64,000 nt of DNA from Spirosoma terrae (GCF_010435915.1 NZ_JAAFZH010000001.1:930001-994000), one strand, 5' to 3'; counted from the stretch's first letter, positions 35,660 to 44,706 are shown. Notes: generated from the sequence alone by a model not told the origin. Numbers and translations: made by a program.

Positions 35660-36079
35660 ATGACCGACAAACTGATCAGTTCACCACTGGGTGAAGAACC
35701 GTCGCTCGTTCAGAACTGTCACCACCAGAACCAGGTTTGGGCGACAGCTATTGCCCACTACGAACAGGAGATCGATCAGCTGCTGACGCTTTTATCGGAT
35801 CTGCTCGATACCCATTCTTATCAAAATTTACGTCACCGTGCCTTTGCGTATCATGGGTCGATGAATCATTTGAAAAGCCGCTTTCAGCGGCTTCGCCTTG
35901 ATATGGTCTGCGAAAGTCTGGTTTGTATGCCTACCGGATCACAGACTTGTCGGGAGCCACGATTTGGTCTGTACAAAACGATTGAGTCTCATTTTCAGCT
36001 GTTAACGGACGAATTTAATCGCGTTAAAGCGGGCTGTTATCAATTCCTGTCTGTGGTCGTAACGCTGAATATCCTCTAA
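35660..36079 (+). CDS. Hypothetical protein divergent from the cbb3 operon
   Basis: A 139-residue, mostly helical cytoplasmic protein: NQVWATAIAHYEQEIDQLLTLLSDLLDTHSYQNLRHRAFAYHGSMNHLKSRFQRLRLDM. The heptad-like spacing suggests a coiled-coil or four-helix bundle. It contains five cysteines and a short His/Cys-rich region near its N-terminus (QNCHHQNQ), but no recognised motif. The gene starts 60 bases after an Fnr-like box, so it may belong to the low-oxygen regulon. I know of no characterised homologue. Confidence 0.65.
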   Translation: MTDKLISSPLGEEPSLVQNCHHQNQVWATAIAHYEQEIDQLLTLLSDLLDTHSYQNLRHRAFAYHGSMNHLKSRFQRLRLDMVCESLVCMPTGSQTCREPRFGLYKTIESHFQLLTDEFNRVKAGCYQFLSVVVTLNIL

Positions 36080-36119
36080 ATTATCTTATTGGTGCCGATA
36101 CGGTCGGCGCGTTTCTTAC

Positions 36120-36869
36120 ATGATTATTCTAGCTTTTTTTCTGGCTCACTGGTATCTGTCGGTACTGATGCAGACCATCTTTCTCCACCGTTACGCTGCC
36201 CATCAGATGTTCACCATGAGCAAAGGCTGGGAGAAGTTCTTCTACGTACTGACCTTCATTGGACAAGGGTCGTCCTTTTTGAGTCCGCGCGCCTACGGAA
36301 TCATGCACCGGTTACACCACGCGCATGCGGATACCGACCAGGACCCGCATTCGCCGGAGTTTTCCAAAAATCTGTTCGATATGATGTGGAAAACCAGGAT
36401 CTATTACAACGATATCCTGAACAACCGGGATTCGATTCCGGCGAAGTTCAAAAAGGGGGTACCCAACTGGGAATGGATGGAGCGATTCGGTGATCGTTGG
36501 CTGGTGCGACTGGCCTGGGGCACGATCTACACGCTAGTTTACATTCAGTTTGCGGTATCTCCCTGGTTATTTCTGTTGTTGCCGATTCATTTTCTGATGG
36601 GCCCAGTTCATGGGGCTATTATCAACTGGTACGCACATCGGTATGGCTATACCAACTTTAAAGTAAATGATACGGCTAAAAACCTGCTCCCGTTCGATTT
36701 CCTGATGATGGGTGAATCCTATCACAACAATCACCATAAATACGGTGGAAGAGCCAACTTCGGGGGCTTTCGCTGGCATGAGTTCGACCCGGCCTATCCA
36801 TTACTGAAAATTCTGCACGAATTGAAAGTGATCAGACTCCGCTTTGGCCGCGACGAAGCGTATATGTAA
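36120..36869 (+). CDS. Membrane fatty-acid desaturase (acyl-CoA Delta9-type)
   Basis: A 249-residue di-iron desaturase. The three histidine boxes are HRYAAH (residues about 22-27), HRLHHAHADTDQDPHSP and HNNHHKYGGRANFGGF. Four hydrophobic segments form the usual membrane hairpins. It introduces a cis double bond in acyl chains and needs oxygen and an electron donor. It lies 40 bases after the hypothetical gene at 35660 and may be co-transcribed. The 249-residue length and box spacing fit the stearoyl-CoA desaturase-like bacterial group. Confidence 0.92.
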   Translation: MIILAFFLAHWYLSVLMQTIFLHRYAAHQMFTMSKGWEKFFYVLTFIGQGSSFLSPRAYGIMHRLHHAHADTDQDPHSPEFSKNLFDMMWKTRIYYNDILNNRDSIPAKFKKGVPNWEWMERFGDRWLVRLAWGTIYTLVYIQFAVSPWLFLLLPIHFLMGPVHGAIINWYAHRYGYTNFKVNDTAKNLLPFDFLMMGESYHNNHHKYGGRANFGGFRWHEFDPAYPLLKILHELKVIRLRFGRDEAYM

Positions 36870-37047
36870 ATTCCGCACACTGATATGATAATGCACAGTA
36901 GTAACCAAAGAGGATCTCAATTCTGTTGACAGAGAGAAACGGTATCGCCCAACGATAAGGATTCTGACCGGGTAATTCCAGTTCTGGTTAAATTGGGGCC
37001 AGTTGTATGACGCTCAATTCGTCAGATACTTCTGATCCGGCTTACTA

Positions 37048-37677
37048 ATGAACTACAAACTTGTAATTTTTGACTTTGACGGTACGTTAGCCGACTCCTT
37101 TCCGTATTTCTTACGGACCGTTAATAAGCTGGCCGTTACGTATAATTTTCCAACGATCAATACGGACGATGTGGATCAGCTCCGGGGGCTCGATGCCCGG
37201 CAAATGATGAAACGGGCTAAGTTGCCCGCCTGGAAAATACCGCTCATCGCCCGCTCATTTATTCGGATGATGGCTGACGATATTGATCAGATTCAATTAT
37301 TTGACGGGGTGCCTGCATTATTAAAGCAACTGGCCGACGCTGGCGTCCGACTGGCGATTGTTAGCTCAAACAGTGAAGCCAATATTCGTCGGGTGCTTGG
37401 CCCAGACCTGGCCGCACTGATTACGTATTATGGCTGCGGTACGTCGTTGTTCGGAAAACAGCAAAAGTTCAGAAAGGCGATGAGCAAAAGCAGCGTTCTG
37501 TCGTCAGAAACACTGTGCGTTGGCGATGAGGTTCGGGATATGGAGGCTGCCCGCGAGGCCAGCACTACGTTTGGTGGCGTGGCCTGGGGATACACCCGAG
37601 CCGACGTATTGCAGAGCTATACCACCTGGCCTCTTTTTCAGACACCCACTGCTATTTTACAGGTAGTTCTTGGATAG
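37048..37677 (+). CDS. HAD-superfamily hydrolase, phosphoglycolate phosphatase-like
   Basis: A 209-residue HAD hydrolase. Motif I is VIFDFDGTLADSFPYFL with the nucleophilic Asp, motif II is IVSSNSE, and motif IV is CVGDEVRDMEAAREA. A helical cap lies between residues 20 and 85. The substrate is a small phosphate ester, possibly 2-phosphoglycolate by family analogy. It is the last plus-strand gene before a palindromic repeat and a terminator. Confidence 0.88.
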   Translation: MNYKLVIFDFDGTLADSFPYFLRTVNKLAVTYNFPTINTDDVDQLRGLDARQMMKRAKLPAWKIPLIARSFIRMMADDIDQIQLFDGVPALLKQLADAGVRLAIVSSNSEANIRRVLGPDLAALITYYGCGTSLFGKQQKFRKAMSKSSVLSSETLCVGDEVRDMEAAREASTTFGGVAWGYTRADVLQSYTTWPLFQTPTAILQVVLG

Positions 37678-37693
37678 GAGATTCAACGAAACG

Positions 37694-37779
37694 TTTTGCC
37701 ATTTCGACGCAGGAGCAATCTTCAGGTACTAATAAAGATTGCTTAACGCGAAGATGCTCCTGCGTCGCAAGGACAAAAA
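37694..37779. repeat. 30-bp imperfect inverted repeat, same type as at 24360
   Basis: Arms 37694-37723 and 37750-37779 both include CGACGCAGGAGC or its complement and end in T-rich sequence outside. The order of blocks (T-run, GCCATT, CGACG-AGGAG-A-CTTC) matches the perfect repeat at 24360-24451, suggesting one dispersed family. Confidence 0.7.
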
Positions 37780-37795
37780 ATAGTTTGAGCGGCCC

Positions 37796-37828
37796 AGATA
37801 CGCCATGTCTCAAAGACATGGCGTATCT
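37796..37828. terminator. Terminator hairpin between convergent genes
   Basis: AGATACGCCATGTCT and its exact complement form a 15-bp stem with a three-base CAA loop, 18 bases before the stop codon of the convergent gene ending at 37846. It can serve both directions. Confidence 0.8.
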
Positions 37829-37845
37829 AATTTATCTAATTAATG

Positions 37846-38667
37846 CTATACCGCTTCTGGCTGTAAATCAGCGGTGGCGATCTGGGTTTTCCAGCCCTGC
37901 GGTTCTTCACTGGGGGCCGGTATTCCCCACGGGTTATAGAACGGAATAATGGCTACCCAACGACCTTTAGGGTCGTCCCAGCTAAAACGGTCGGCAAAGC
38001 TGGATGGGCTGACCCAGTGTGGCAGATCGTACCGGAATAGAATCATATCCCCCGCATTCTGGTGCCCTTCAGTTTCAATAATGGTGTCGTTGATGACGTA
38101 ACCCGTACCGCCGGAGTGATAATCTTTCCCGTACTGGTTTAAGGCTAGAATCAAGCCAACCTGTTGAGGGTTCAGCGGATGCCAGTGACGTCCGAAAAAC
38201 GAACCACCCAGCGGGTAATGCGTAATCTGCGGGTGGAAATAGGGTTCGCCTTCGGCCCGGCGACCTAGTGGTACGTCGTTGTTGGTCAGCCGGTTCCAGA
38301 ATCGATTCATGGGGCCAAAAACCGACAGAAGTGTTTGCTGCAAGTCGGGTTGGAGCGCCGGTATGTTTTCAAATGTATGGTCGTGGAAGAGTTGCGGAGC
38401 TTGCTGGATATTGCTGATATGCAGCCGGTGTTTATGCGCATTCGACATAAAATCATCGGGCTCCTGACGTAGTGGTTCCTGTTTCGACCAGGCCAGCGTT
38501 GCATCGATAACCTGCTGTAAGGCATCGGCCGGGAATATGTTTTTGACAATAACTACATTGGGTTCGTTGACCAGCTGCATCACATCATCGTAAGGCAATT
38601 CGGTGACGATTCCGCCATTTTCCAGGCGACCTTCCAGCGTAATGAAGTAATCGGCTATTTTTTTCAT
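37846..38667 (-). CDS. Putative 2-oxoglutarate/Fe(II) oxygenase-like protein
   Basis: A 273-residue cytoplasmic protein. The region from about residue 140 shows the double-stranded beta-helix pattern of 2OG oxygenases: HPQITHYPLGGSFFGRHWHPLN, VGLILALNQYGKDYHSGGTGYVIND, GDMILFRYDLPHWVSPS and GRWVAIIPF. The last two contain a distal His and an Arg in the expected spacing, but the first metal-binding HxD/E is not clean (HWHP). So metal binding is uncertain and the substrate unknown. It lies 39 bases downstream of ccoI on the same strand and is probably co-transcribed. Confidence 0.65.
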   Translation of the reverse strand: MKKIADYFITLEGRLENGGIVTELPYDDVMQLVNEPNVVIVKNIFPADALQQVIDATLAWSKQEPLRQEPDDFMSNAHKHRLHISNIQQAPQLFHDHTFENIPALQPDLQQTLLSVFGPMNRFWNRLTNNDVPLGRRAEGEPYFHPQITHYPLGGSFFGRHWHPLNPQQVGLILALNQYGKDYHSGGTGYVINDTIIETEGHQNAGDMILFRYDLPHWVSPSSFADRFSWDDPKGRWVAIIPFYNPWGIPAPSEEPQGWKTQIATADLQPEAV

Positions 38668-38706
38668 GCTTATGTACGTAATGAATGTATGGAAAGATGA
38701 GAGAGA

Positions 38707-41226
38707 TTAGTTTCTGCTAGGTCGCCAGCTACGCATACCGATGGTAGCAATGGCCAGCATAGTGGCGGAGCTAACAGGCATCAGAATGGCCGCTACTACG
38801 GGCGAAAGATGGCCGGTCAATGCATACGATAGACCAATTAAATTGTAGAGTACCGACACCCCGAAGCTGAACCGAATCAGGCGCATACCAAACCGCGTAT
38901 ACCGTAGCATATCCGGCAGGTTTTTTAGCGAAGACGCTTCCAGAATGGCATCGCTGGCAGGTGTGAACTGGATTGTATCGTCGGTAACGGCAATGCCCAC
39001 ATCGGCCTGTTTCAGCGCTCCGGCATCATTCAGTCCATCGCCGACCATGAGCACTTTCCGGCCTTTCTGTTGCAGATGATTGATGAAGGCCAGTTTTTCT
39101 TCCGGGCGGCAGTTGAAGTGCATCTGGCCAGGTCTTGGAAACCATTGTTTCAACTGGGCCTGAGTCGAATCGTTATCGCCCGACAGCAGATAAAGCTGAT
39201 GTGAGACCCGTAAGTTGGTGAGCATCGCATCCAGGCCGGTACGATACTGGGCCGAAAACTGAAAGTATCCTCTGTATTGCTGCTCGATAGACACATGAAT
39301 CGTTGTGCCAGCCATCGCCGACTCCGCTGTCGTTACGTACTCGGTATTGACAAAGGATCGGGATCCAACTTTCACTACCCAGCCGTCTACAATTCCCAGA
39401 ATGCCATTACCGGGTAATTCGGTAAATCCTTCCACCGGCACCGATTGGCTATCAGCTAGATAGGTAGCCAGTTTTCGGCTAAGCGGGTGGGCTGACTGAC
39501 GTACCAGCGAGGCTACCAATGAGCGTTCGTAGGACGTTAAGGACTGCACAAACGATTCGATGATGGTCGTGTTTTGCTGGGCATTTTTAACCTCGGTCAG
39601 TGTTCCGGTTTTATCAAAAACGATGGTGTCGCAGGCCGCCATCTGCTCAATAACTTCCGCATTTTTGAGGTAAAGCTTCTGCCTGCTCAGCTTTCGAAGG
39701 CCATTGCCCAGCGCAAACGGATACGACAGCGAGAGCGCACACGGACAGGCAATGATGAGAATAGCCGTAAAAGCGTTGATCGCTCGCGAAGGGTCGTGTT
39801 GCATATACCAGTATAGCCCAACCAGAGTTGCCAACGTAACGACTGTCAGGGTAAAGTACTTTCCAACCGCGTCGGCAAAGGTCAGAATTCGGGATGGCGC
39901 TTCTTTTTTAAAGGCATCGTTGTTCCAGAGCTGTGTCAGATAACTCTGTGATACGTCACGCACGACTTCCAGTTCAATAGCTTCCCCGATTTGTTTACCC
40001 CCGGCATACAGCAGTGCGCCCGGCTCTTTAGCTTCCGGCTCCGATTCGCCCGTCACGAAGCTGTAGTCGATCATGGCCTTCCCTTTGTACAGAATGCCAT
40101 CGGCTGGAATCAGCTCCTGATTTCGTATCTGAATCCGGTCGCCTTTTCGGAGCTGTGCCACAGGAATCACTTGCGGCTGTGAACGAGCGGTAGTAACTGG
40201 CGCGGCTGGTGATTGATACGTAGCGTTTTGGGTCGTTTCGGATTCGGCGCTACGTCCCAGCACCGTAACGGCCATTGGAAAATAGGATTTATAATCGCGC
40301 TCGAACGATAAAAAATCATGCGTGCGCTGCTGGAACCACTTGCCGCATAACAGGAAAAAAATCAGACCAGTCAGCGAATCGAAATAACCAGCGCCGTCGA
40401 GAAATAGCACTTCATAGGAACCCCGAAAAAAAGCGACTAGAATACCCAGCAAAATAGGGAAGTCGATGTTGATAACGCCCTTTTTTAAACTCTTCCAGAC
40501 CGATTCGAAATAACCCGAAGCGGAATAGAATACGGCCGGTAAGGCCAGTGCCAGGTTCAGAATGCCGAACGTGTTTTTGAGCGAAGGATCATCCAGTCCC
40601 AGGTATTCCGGGAAGCTGAACAGCATGATGTTACCGGCGCAAAAACCCGCTACCGCCAGTCGATACAACAGCGGACGATAGGTCGGTTTCTGCTGTTCCT
40701 TCACCACATCGTTGAGACTGATCAGTGGTTCGTAGCCAATGGAACTGAGCAATTCTACTACCTGACGTAGCGTCAGTTTATCGGGCTGATACGTAATATG
40801 AACCTGCTTTTTCAGAAACTCTACCCGCGACTGCTGAATGCCGGGGTCAATACGATACAGGTGTTCGAGCAGCCACAGACATGAACTACAGTGAATAGTA
40901 GGAATATAAAACGTTACCTTGGCCACCGACGCGCTGGAAAATTCCAATAGCTGGGCCGCAATATCGGGGTGGTCCAGAAAGTCGAGTCGGCTGGAGGCTG
41001 TGCTGGCCTGGCGTGAGCCGTTGGGATTGAGCGTATTGCCGGGCCGATTTGTTTCATCGCCCGACACTATGGCGTAATACTGACAAAGCTGATGCTGGCT
41101 CAGGATGCTGTAGACGGTCTGGCAGCCGTCGCAGCAGAAATGCTTCTCATCGAACAGAATATCATGGTCGGTGCAGTCATTCCCGCAGTGGTAGCATTGG
41201 GTTGATGAAATCGTTGCCGTGTTCAT
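38707..41226 (-). CDS. ccoI: Copper-transporting P1B ATPase for cbb3 assembly (CcoI/FixI)
   Basis: An 839-residue heavy-metal ATPase. The N-terminus has a cysteine-rich region (CYHCGNDC, then HFCCDGC) and an HMA domain with CSSCLWLLEHLYRIDPGI. It continues with the CPC motif in IACPCALSLSYPFALGNG, the phosphorylation site DKTGTLTEV, HPLSRKLA and GDGLNDAGALKQADVGIAV. The N-terminal layout matches FixI/CcoI, which exports copper for the oxidase. It is separated from ccoS by four genes and is divergent from hemN, sharing an Fnr-like box. Confidence 0.93.
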   Translation of the reverse strand: MNTATISSTQCYHCGNDCTDHDILFDEKHFCCDGCQTVYSILSQHQLCQYYAIVSGDETNRPGNTLNPNGSRQASTASSRLDFLDHPDIAAQLLEFSSASVAKVTFYIPTIHCSSCLWLLEHLYRIDPGIQQSRVEFLKKQVHITYQPDKLTLRQVVELLSSIGYEPLISLNDVVKEQQKPTYRPLLYRLAVAGFCAGNIMLFSFPEYLGLDDPSLKNTFGILNLALALPAVFYSASGYFESVWKSLKKGVINIDFPILLGILVAFFRGSYEVLFLDGAGYFDSLTGLIFFLLCGKWFQQRTHDFLSFERDYKSYFPMAVTVLGRSAESETTQNATYQSPAAPVTTARSQPQVIPVAQLRKGDRIQIRNQELIPADGILYKGKAMIDYSFVTGESEPEAKEPGALLYAGGKQIGEAIELEVVRDVSQSYLTQLWNNDAFKKEAPSRILTFADAVGKYFTLTVVTLATLVGLYWYMQHDPSRAINAFTAILIIACPCALSLSYPFALGNGLRKLSRQKLYLKNAEVIEQMAACDTIVFDKTGTLTEVKNAQQNTTIIESFVQSLTSYERSLVASLVRQSAHPLSRKLATYLADSQSVPVEGFTELPGNGILGIVDGWVVKVGSRSFVNTEYVTTAESAMAGTTIHVSIEQQYRGYFQFSAQYRTGLDAMLTNLRVSHQLYLLSGDNDSTQAQLKQWFPRPGQMHFNCRPEEKLAFINHLQQKGRKVLMVGDGLNDAGALKQADVGIAVTDDTIQFTPASDAILEASSLKNLPDMLRYTRFGMRLIRFSFGVSVLYNLIGLSYALTGHLSPVVAAILMPVSSATMLAIATIGMRSWRPSRN

Positions 41227-41272
41227 ACCTCAGAAATTTGCGGCAAGTTGGCAACCTCTTATCTGGTAAACC

Positions 41273-41286
41273 CTGATGAGCATCAG
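41273..41286. promoter_or_regulatory. Fnr-like palindrome between ccoI and hemN
   Basis: CTGAT-GAGC-ATCAG is a perfect five-base inverted repeat with a four-base spacer. It lies about 47-60 bases upstream of the ccoI ATG and could also act on hemN, which starts at 41452 on the other strand. Confidence 0.5.
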
Positions 41287-41451
41287 TTTTCGACCTGATA
41301 CGACTCAGGGTTTCTCGATGCTGATCTGCCCATTTTTGCTATCGAACAGCAAAGGCGGTAGGGTTGGGGAGAAGTCATGGTGTACGCGAGGAAATCTGAC
41401 TATTGTGCTCTTCTCTCTGCTCTCTCGTTTATCGGCTCTTCTCTGATTTTT

Positions 41452-42816
41452 ATGAAATCGCTCATTCAGAAATATAATGTTCCCGGCCCACGCTACACCA
41501 GCTATCCGACGGTGCCGTTCTGGGACGACGCTACGTTCAGTGAAACGGCCTGGGTCGCCAATCTGCAACAGGCTTTTTCGGTAAGCAATAAAACCGCCGG
41601 AATCAGTGTATACATTCACCTGCCGTATTGCGAAAGCCTATGTACGTTTTGCGGTTGCAACAAACGGATCACTCGTAATCACGGCGTCGAGTCGCCCTAC
41701 ATCGATGCGTTACTGAACGAATGGGCGATGTACTGTAAACTACTGCCCGAGCCTCCCCGAATTGCTGAACTTCATCTGGGTGGCGGTACACCAAGCTTTT
41801 TTTCGCCCGAACAACTGAACCGGCTGTTGAGTGGTATTTTCAGCCGGGCCTTACCGACCGAATCGCCTGACTACGGCTGGGAGGGGCATCCGAACAATAC
41901 AACCCGCGATCATTTGCAGGTTCTTTATGAGTTCGGCTTTCGGCGGGTGAGTTTTGGTGTGCAGGATTATGATCCGGTGGTGCAGAAAGCCATCCATCGA
42001 ATCCAGCCATTCGGGAACGTACAGAACGTAACGGATTGGGCGCGGCAGATCGGCTATACGTCCATTAGTCAAGATCTGGTATTTGGTTTGCCGTTTCAGA
42101 CAACAGACTCGATTGTCGATACTATCCATAAAACCCTGACGCTACGTCCCGACCGTATTGCTTTTTATTCGTACGCCCACGTTCCCTGGATTGAGGGGGT
42201 AAACGGTCAGCGGGGGTTCAAGGACAGCGATCTGCCAACTGCTGATCAGAAACGACAGCTGTATGAAACTGGTCGCGATCTGCTGGAACTGGCTGGCTAC
42301 GTAGAGATCGGCATGGATCATTTTGCTTTGCCGCACGACTCGCTGTATAAGGCGCTGGAAGCTGGTACGTTGCATCGGAATTTTATGGGCTATACAACCA
42401 CCCGAACGCGTGTTTTAGTGGGTCTTGGCGCTTCCTCAATTGGCGATGTTTGGTCGGCATTTGCGCAGAACGAAAAGAATCTCGATACGTATATGAGTCG
42501 GATAGCTGCGGGCGAACTGCCGCTACTACGGGGCCATGTGCTCGATGATCAGGATCAGTTCTTACGGCGCCAGATTCTGGCTATTATGTGTACGGGCGAA
42601 ACGCACTGGCACCTCGGTAGCTGGTCGAAGCAGGAGTGGGCGACGTTACGTGATCGTCTACATGCGTTCTGGCTCGATGGTCTGCTGGAATACGATGCAG
42701 AAGGGTTGCGGGTAACACCAGCAGGACGTCCCTTTCTACGTAACATCTGTATGGCGTTTGATGAGCGACTTAATTATGCTCAGCCCCAGACTCGTTTGTT
42801 TTCGCAAACCGTTTAA
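41452..42816 (+). CDS. hemN: Oxygen-independent coproporphyrinogen III oxidase
   Basis: A 454-residue radical SAM enzyme that decarboxylates coproporphyrinogen III to protoporphyrinogen IX without oxygen. The N-terminus KSLIQKYNVPGPRYTSYPTVPFW is the HemN signature, followed by the cluster motif YCESLCTFCGCN (Cys-x3-Cys-x2-Cys). Further on are HLGGGTPSFFS, YGWEGHPNNTT, FGLPFQT and a C-terminal HemN domain. I selected the ATG at 41452, where the conserved N-terminus begins; the open frame starts earlier at 41377. Its neighbour ccoI and the shared Fnr-like box indicate low-oxygen expression. Confidence 0.95.
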   Translation: MKSLIQKYNVPGPRYTSYPTVPFWDDATFSETAWVANLQQAFSVSNKTAGISVYIHLPYCESLCTFCGCNKRITRNHGVESPYIDALLNEWAMYCKLLPEPPRIAELHLGGGTPSFFSPEQLNRLLSGIFSRALPTESPDYGWEGHPNNTTRDHLQVLYEFGFRRVSFGVQDYDPVVQKAIHRIQPFGNVQNVTDWARQIGYTSISQDLVFGLPFQTTDSIVDTIHKTLTLRPDRIAFYSYAHVPWIEGVNGQRGFKDSDLPTADQKRQLYETGRDLLELAGYVEIGMDHFALPHDSLYKALEAGTLHRNFMGYTTTRTRVLVGLGASSIGDVWSAFAQNEKNLDTYMSRIAAGELPLLRGHVLDDQDQFLRRQILAIMCTGETHWHLGSWSKQEWATLRDRLHAFWLDGLLEYDAEGLRVTPAGRPFLRNICMAFDERLNYAQPQTRLFSQTV

Positions 42817-42827
42817 CCATCCAGACT

Positions 42828-43265
42828 ATGCTGGCGTATCTGAGCGAAGAGGTGATTGACCATATGCTTACAAACCAGTGGTTTGGTCGGTTGGGATGCG
42901 CGGCTGGTCATGAAGTTCTGGTTGTACCGGTTACGTATTTCTACGACGGACAAAACATTTATGGCCATACGCGCGAAGGCTCCAAAACACGATTGATGCG
43001 GCAAAATCCCAATGTATGCCTGGAAATAGATGAGATTGTTTCACCAACGTTCTGGCGTAGCGTCGTCGTGCTCGGCACCTTTGAAGAACTGGCCGGCGAC
43101 GAACGTTCCGGTGTTTTGCAGCGATTAGGACAGCGACTACCGCCCTTGTTTGTTGATGAAATAGCCGCCATCCAATCAGATCAGGCCGATAACGTAGCGA
43201 CGCCAACCGTTGTCTATCGAATACGGATCACCCAAAAAACAGGTCGTTCGCTGCAGCGATCCTGA
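42828..43265 (+). CDS. Pyridoxamine 5'-phosphate oxidase-fold flavin-binding protein
   Basis: A 145-residue split-barrel protein. It shows LGCAAGHEVLVVPVTYFYDGQNIYGHTREGSKTRLMRQNPNVCLEIDEI, the signature of the small PPOX/flavin-nucleotide-binding family, and ends IRITQKTGRSLQ. Members bind FMN or a related cofactor, sometimes haem, and many are of unknown role. It starts 11 bases after hemN and is probably co-transcribed, which makes a link to tetrapyrrole or redox metabolism possible. Confidence 0.85.
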   Translation: MLAYLSEEVIDHMLTNQWFGRLGCAAGHEVLVVPVTYFYDGQNIYGHTREGSKTRLMRQNPNVCLEIDEIVSPTFWRSVVVLGTFEELAGDERSGVLQRLGQRLPPLFVDEIAAIQSDQADNVATPTVVYRIRITQKTGRSLQRS

Positions 43266-43288
43266 TAGGTTGATGTAGAGCCTGGCTG

Positions 43289-44482
43289 TTAATTGGTTTT
43301 TCCCTGGAAGCCATAGCTCAGCGCAACCAGCAGCAACAGGAGCGCTAAAAAACCTAGGGCTATCGATAACGAAAATTGTTGGGCTATAAAGCCCAGCAAA
43401 GCGGGTCCGGCCAGCATACCCGTATAACCGATTGTGGTAATGGCCGACAAACTGACCGTTGGCGAAATGCCGGGTAGTTTTCCGGCCGCGCTGAAAAATA
43501 TGGGGACAATATTCGCTGCGCCCAGACCGACCAGCACAAACCCAGCTAAGGCTGCGTAGGCCCAGGGGCTCAGGATGGCGATTAGCAACCCAACGGCCGC
43601 CAGCAGACTCCCACCTACAACGACTGTTTTACCGTTTAAACGCGCCACTATTTTGTCGCCTATCAATCGCATGGTAGCCATAGCAACAGAAAAAGCGGCA
43701 TAGCCTGCGCCAGCCAGCTCAGGGTCCATTCCTTTGCTATCGCGTAGAAAAATGGCACTCCAGTCGAGAATAGCGCCTTCTGCCAGAAAAATAGCAAAGC
43801 ACATCAGGCCTAAAAATAGAACACTGCCGTGTAACCAACTGAAACGCTGGCTGCTCCCTGATGGCGCGTCTGACGTAGTAGAGAATCGGGCAATAACCTG
43901 CCGTTCGATTTCAGCAGAAAACAGATTTTTGTACTGGGTTATGGTAATGATGAGCATCAGAGCCGAAATACTAACAATGGCATAGACTGGGTTGAGCCCC
44001 ATCTTCATCAAAAAGCCTAATCCTAAGGAGCCCGCCAGCCCGCCTACGCTAAAGAGACCATGCAGGGACGACATGATAGGAGTTGCATAGAGATTCTGGA
44101 CTTGTACGCCGTGAGCGTTCATCGCTACGTCAATGGCTCCAACGCCTGCTCCGAAGATAAACAGCGTTACAGCCATAGCCCCAGTGGACGACAGCGTGAG
44201 TAGTAATGGTAGGGCAAGTGCCAGAACCAGTGCCGCGCAGGTTATAACAATCCGGCTTCCGAAACGGGTTACCAGCCAGCCCGAGGTAGGCATCATAACC
44301 ATGGCTCCAGCGCCCAACAGTAGTAGTAGCAAGCCCAAATTAGCATCGTTGAGTGCCAACCGATCTTTGGCGTAAGGGACCATTGGGGCCCAACTGGCCA
44401 TTCCAAGGCCGCAGACCAGGAAAATCAGTTGAGTAGCTACACGGGCCTTCGGTACGTCTACTGAGGATAGGGCTGTGTTCAT
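43289..44482 (-). CDS. MFS transporter, YbjJ-like
   Basis: A 397-residue major facilitator with about 12 helices. Loop 2-3 reads PTSGWLVTRFGSRIVITCAA, a degenerate form of the GxLxDRxGRR motif. The stretch GAGVGAIDVAMNAHGVQVQ followed by SSLHGLFSVGGLAGSLGLGFL is characteristic of the YbjJ/FucP-like group. It is unrelated in detail to the three paralogues at 7.9-12.6 kb. Substrate unknown. It is convergent with the hemN operon. Confidence 0.88.
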   Translation of the reverse strand: MNTALSSVDVPKARVATQLIFLVCGLGMASWAPMVPYAKDRLALNDANLGLLLLLLGAGAMVMMPTSGWLVTRFGSRIVITCAALVLALALPLLLTLSSTGAMAVTLFIFGAGVGAIDVAMNAHGVQVQNLYATPIMSSLHGLFSVGGLAGSLGLGFLMKMGLNPVYAIVSISALMLIITITQYKNLFSAEIERQVIARFSTTSDAPSGSSQRFSWLHGSVLFLGLMCFAIFLAEGAILDWSAIFLRDSKGMDPELAGAGYAAFSVAMATMRLIGDKIVARLNGKTVVVGGSLLAAVGLLIAILSPWAYAALAGFVLVGLGAANIVPIFFSAAGKLPGISPTVSLSAITTIGYTGMLAGPALLGFIAQQFSLSIALGFLALLLLLVALSYGFQGKTN

Positions 44483-44633
44483 ACTAGTGTGGTAAATCGT
44501 TTCGATGATCAGTCGTTTCGGTTTGGTAATGGCATCAAATGTATAAAATTGAACGGTCTTGATTGCGTTATACCTACCTTATGAACCGATTGATTACGGA
44601 GCTTAGGCGATTTTGGTCCTGATTATATAACAA

Positions 44634-44672
44634 CCAGCGTCGACGTGTTCGATTGAAACACGTCGACGCTGG
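44634..44672 (-). terminator. Terminator hairpin after the universal stress gene
   Basis: A 16-bp perfect stem (44634-44649 with 44657-44672) with a seven-base loop lies 34 bases beyond the stop codon of the universal stress gene. On the minus strand it is followed by TTGTTATATAATC. Confidence 0.75.
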
Positions 44673-44706
44673 CTCTTGAAATGGTATAGTAAACGAATGA
44701 TATTGA

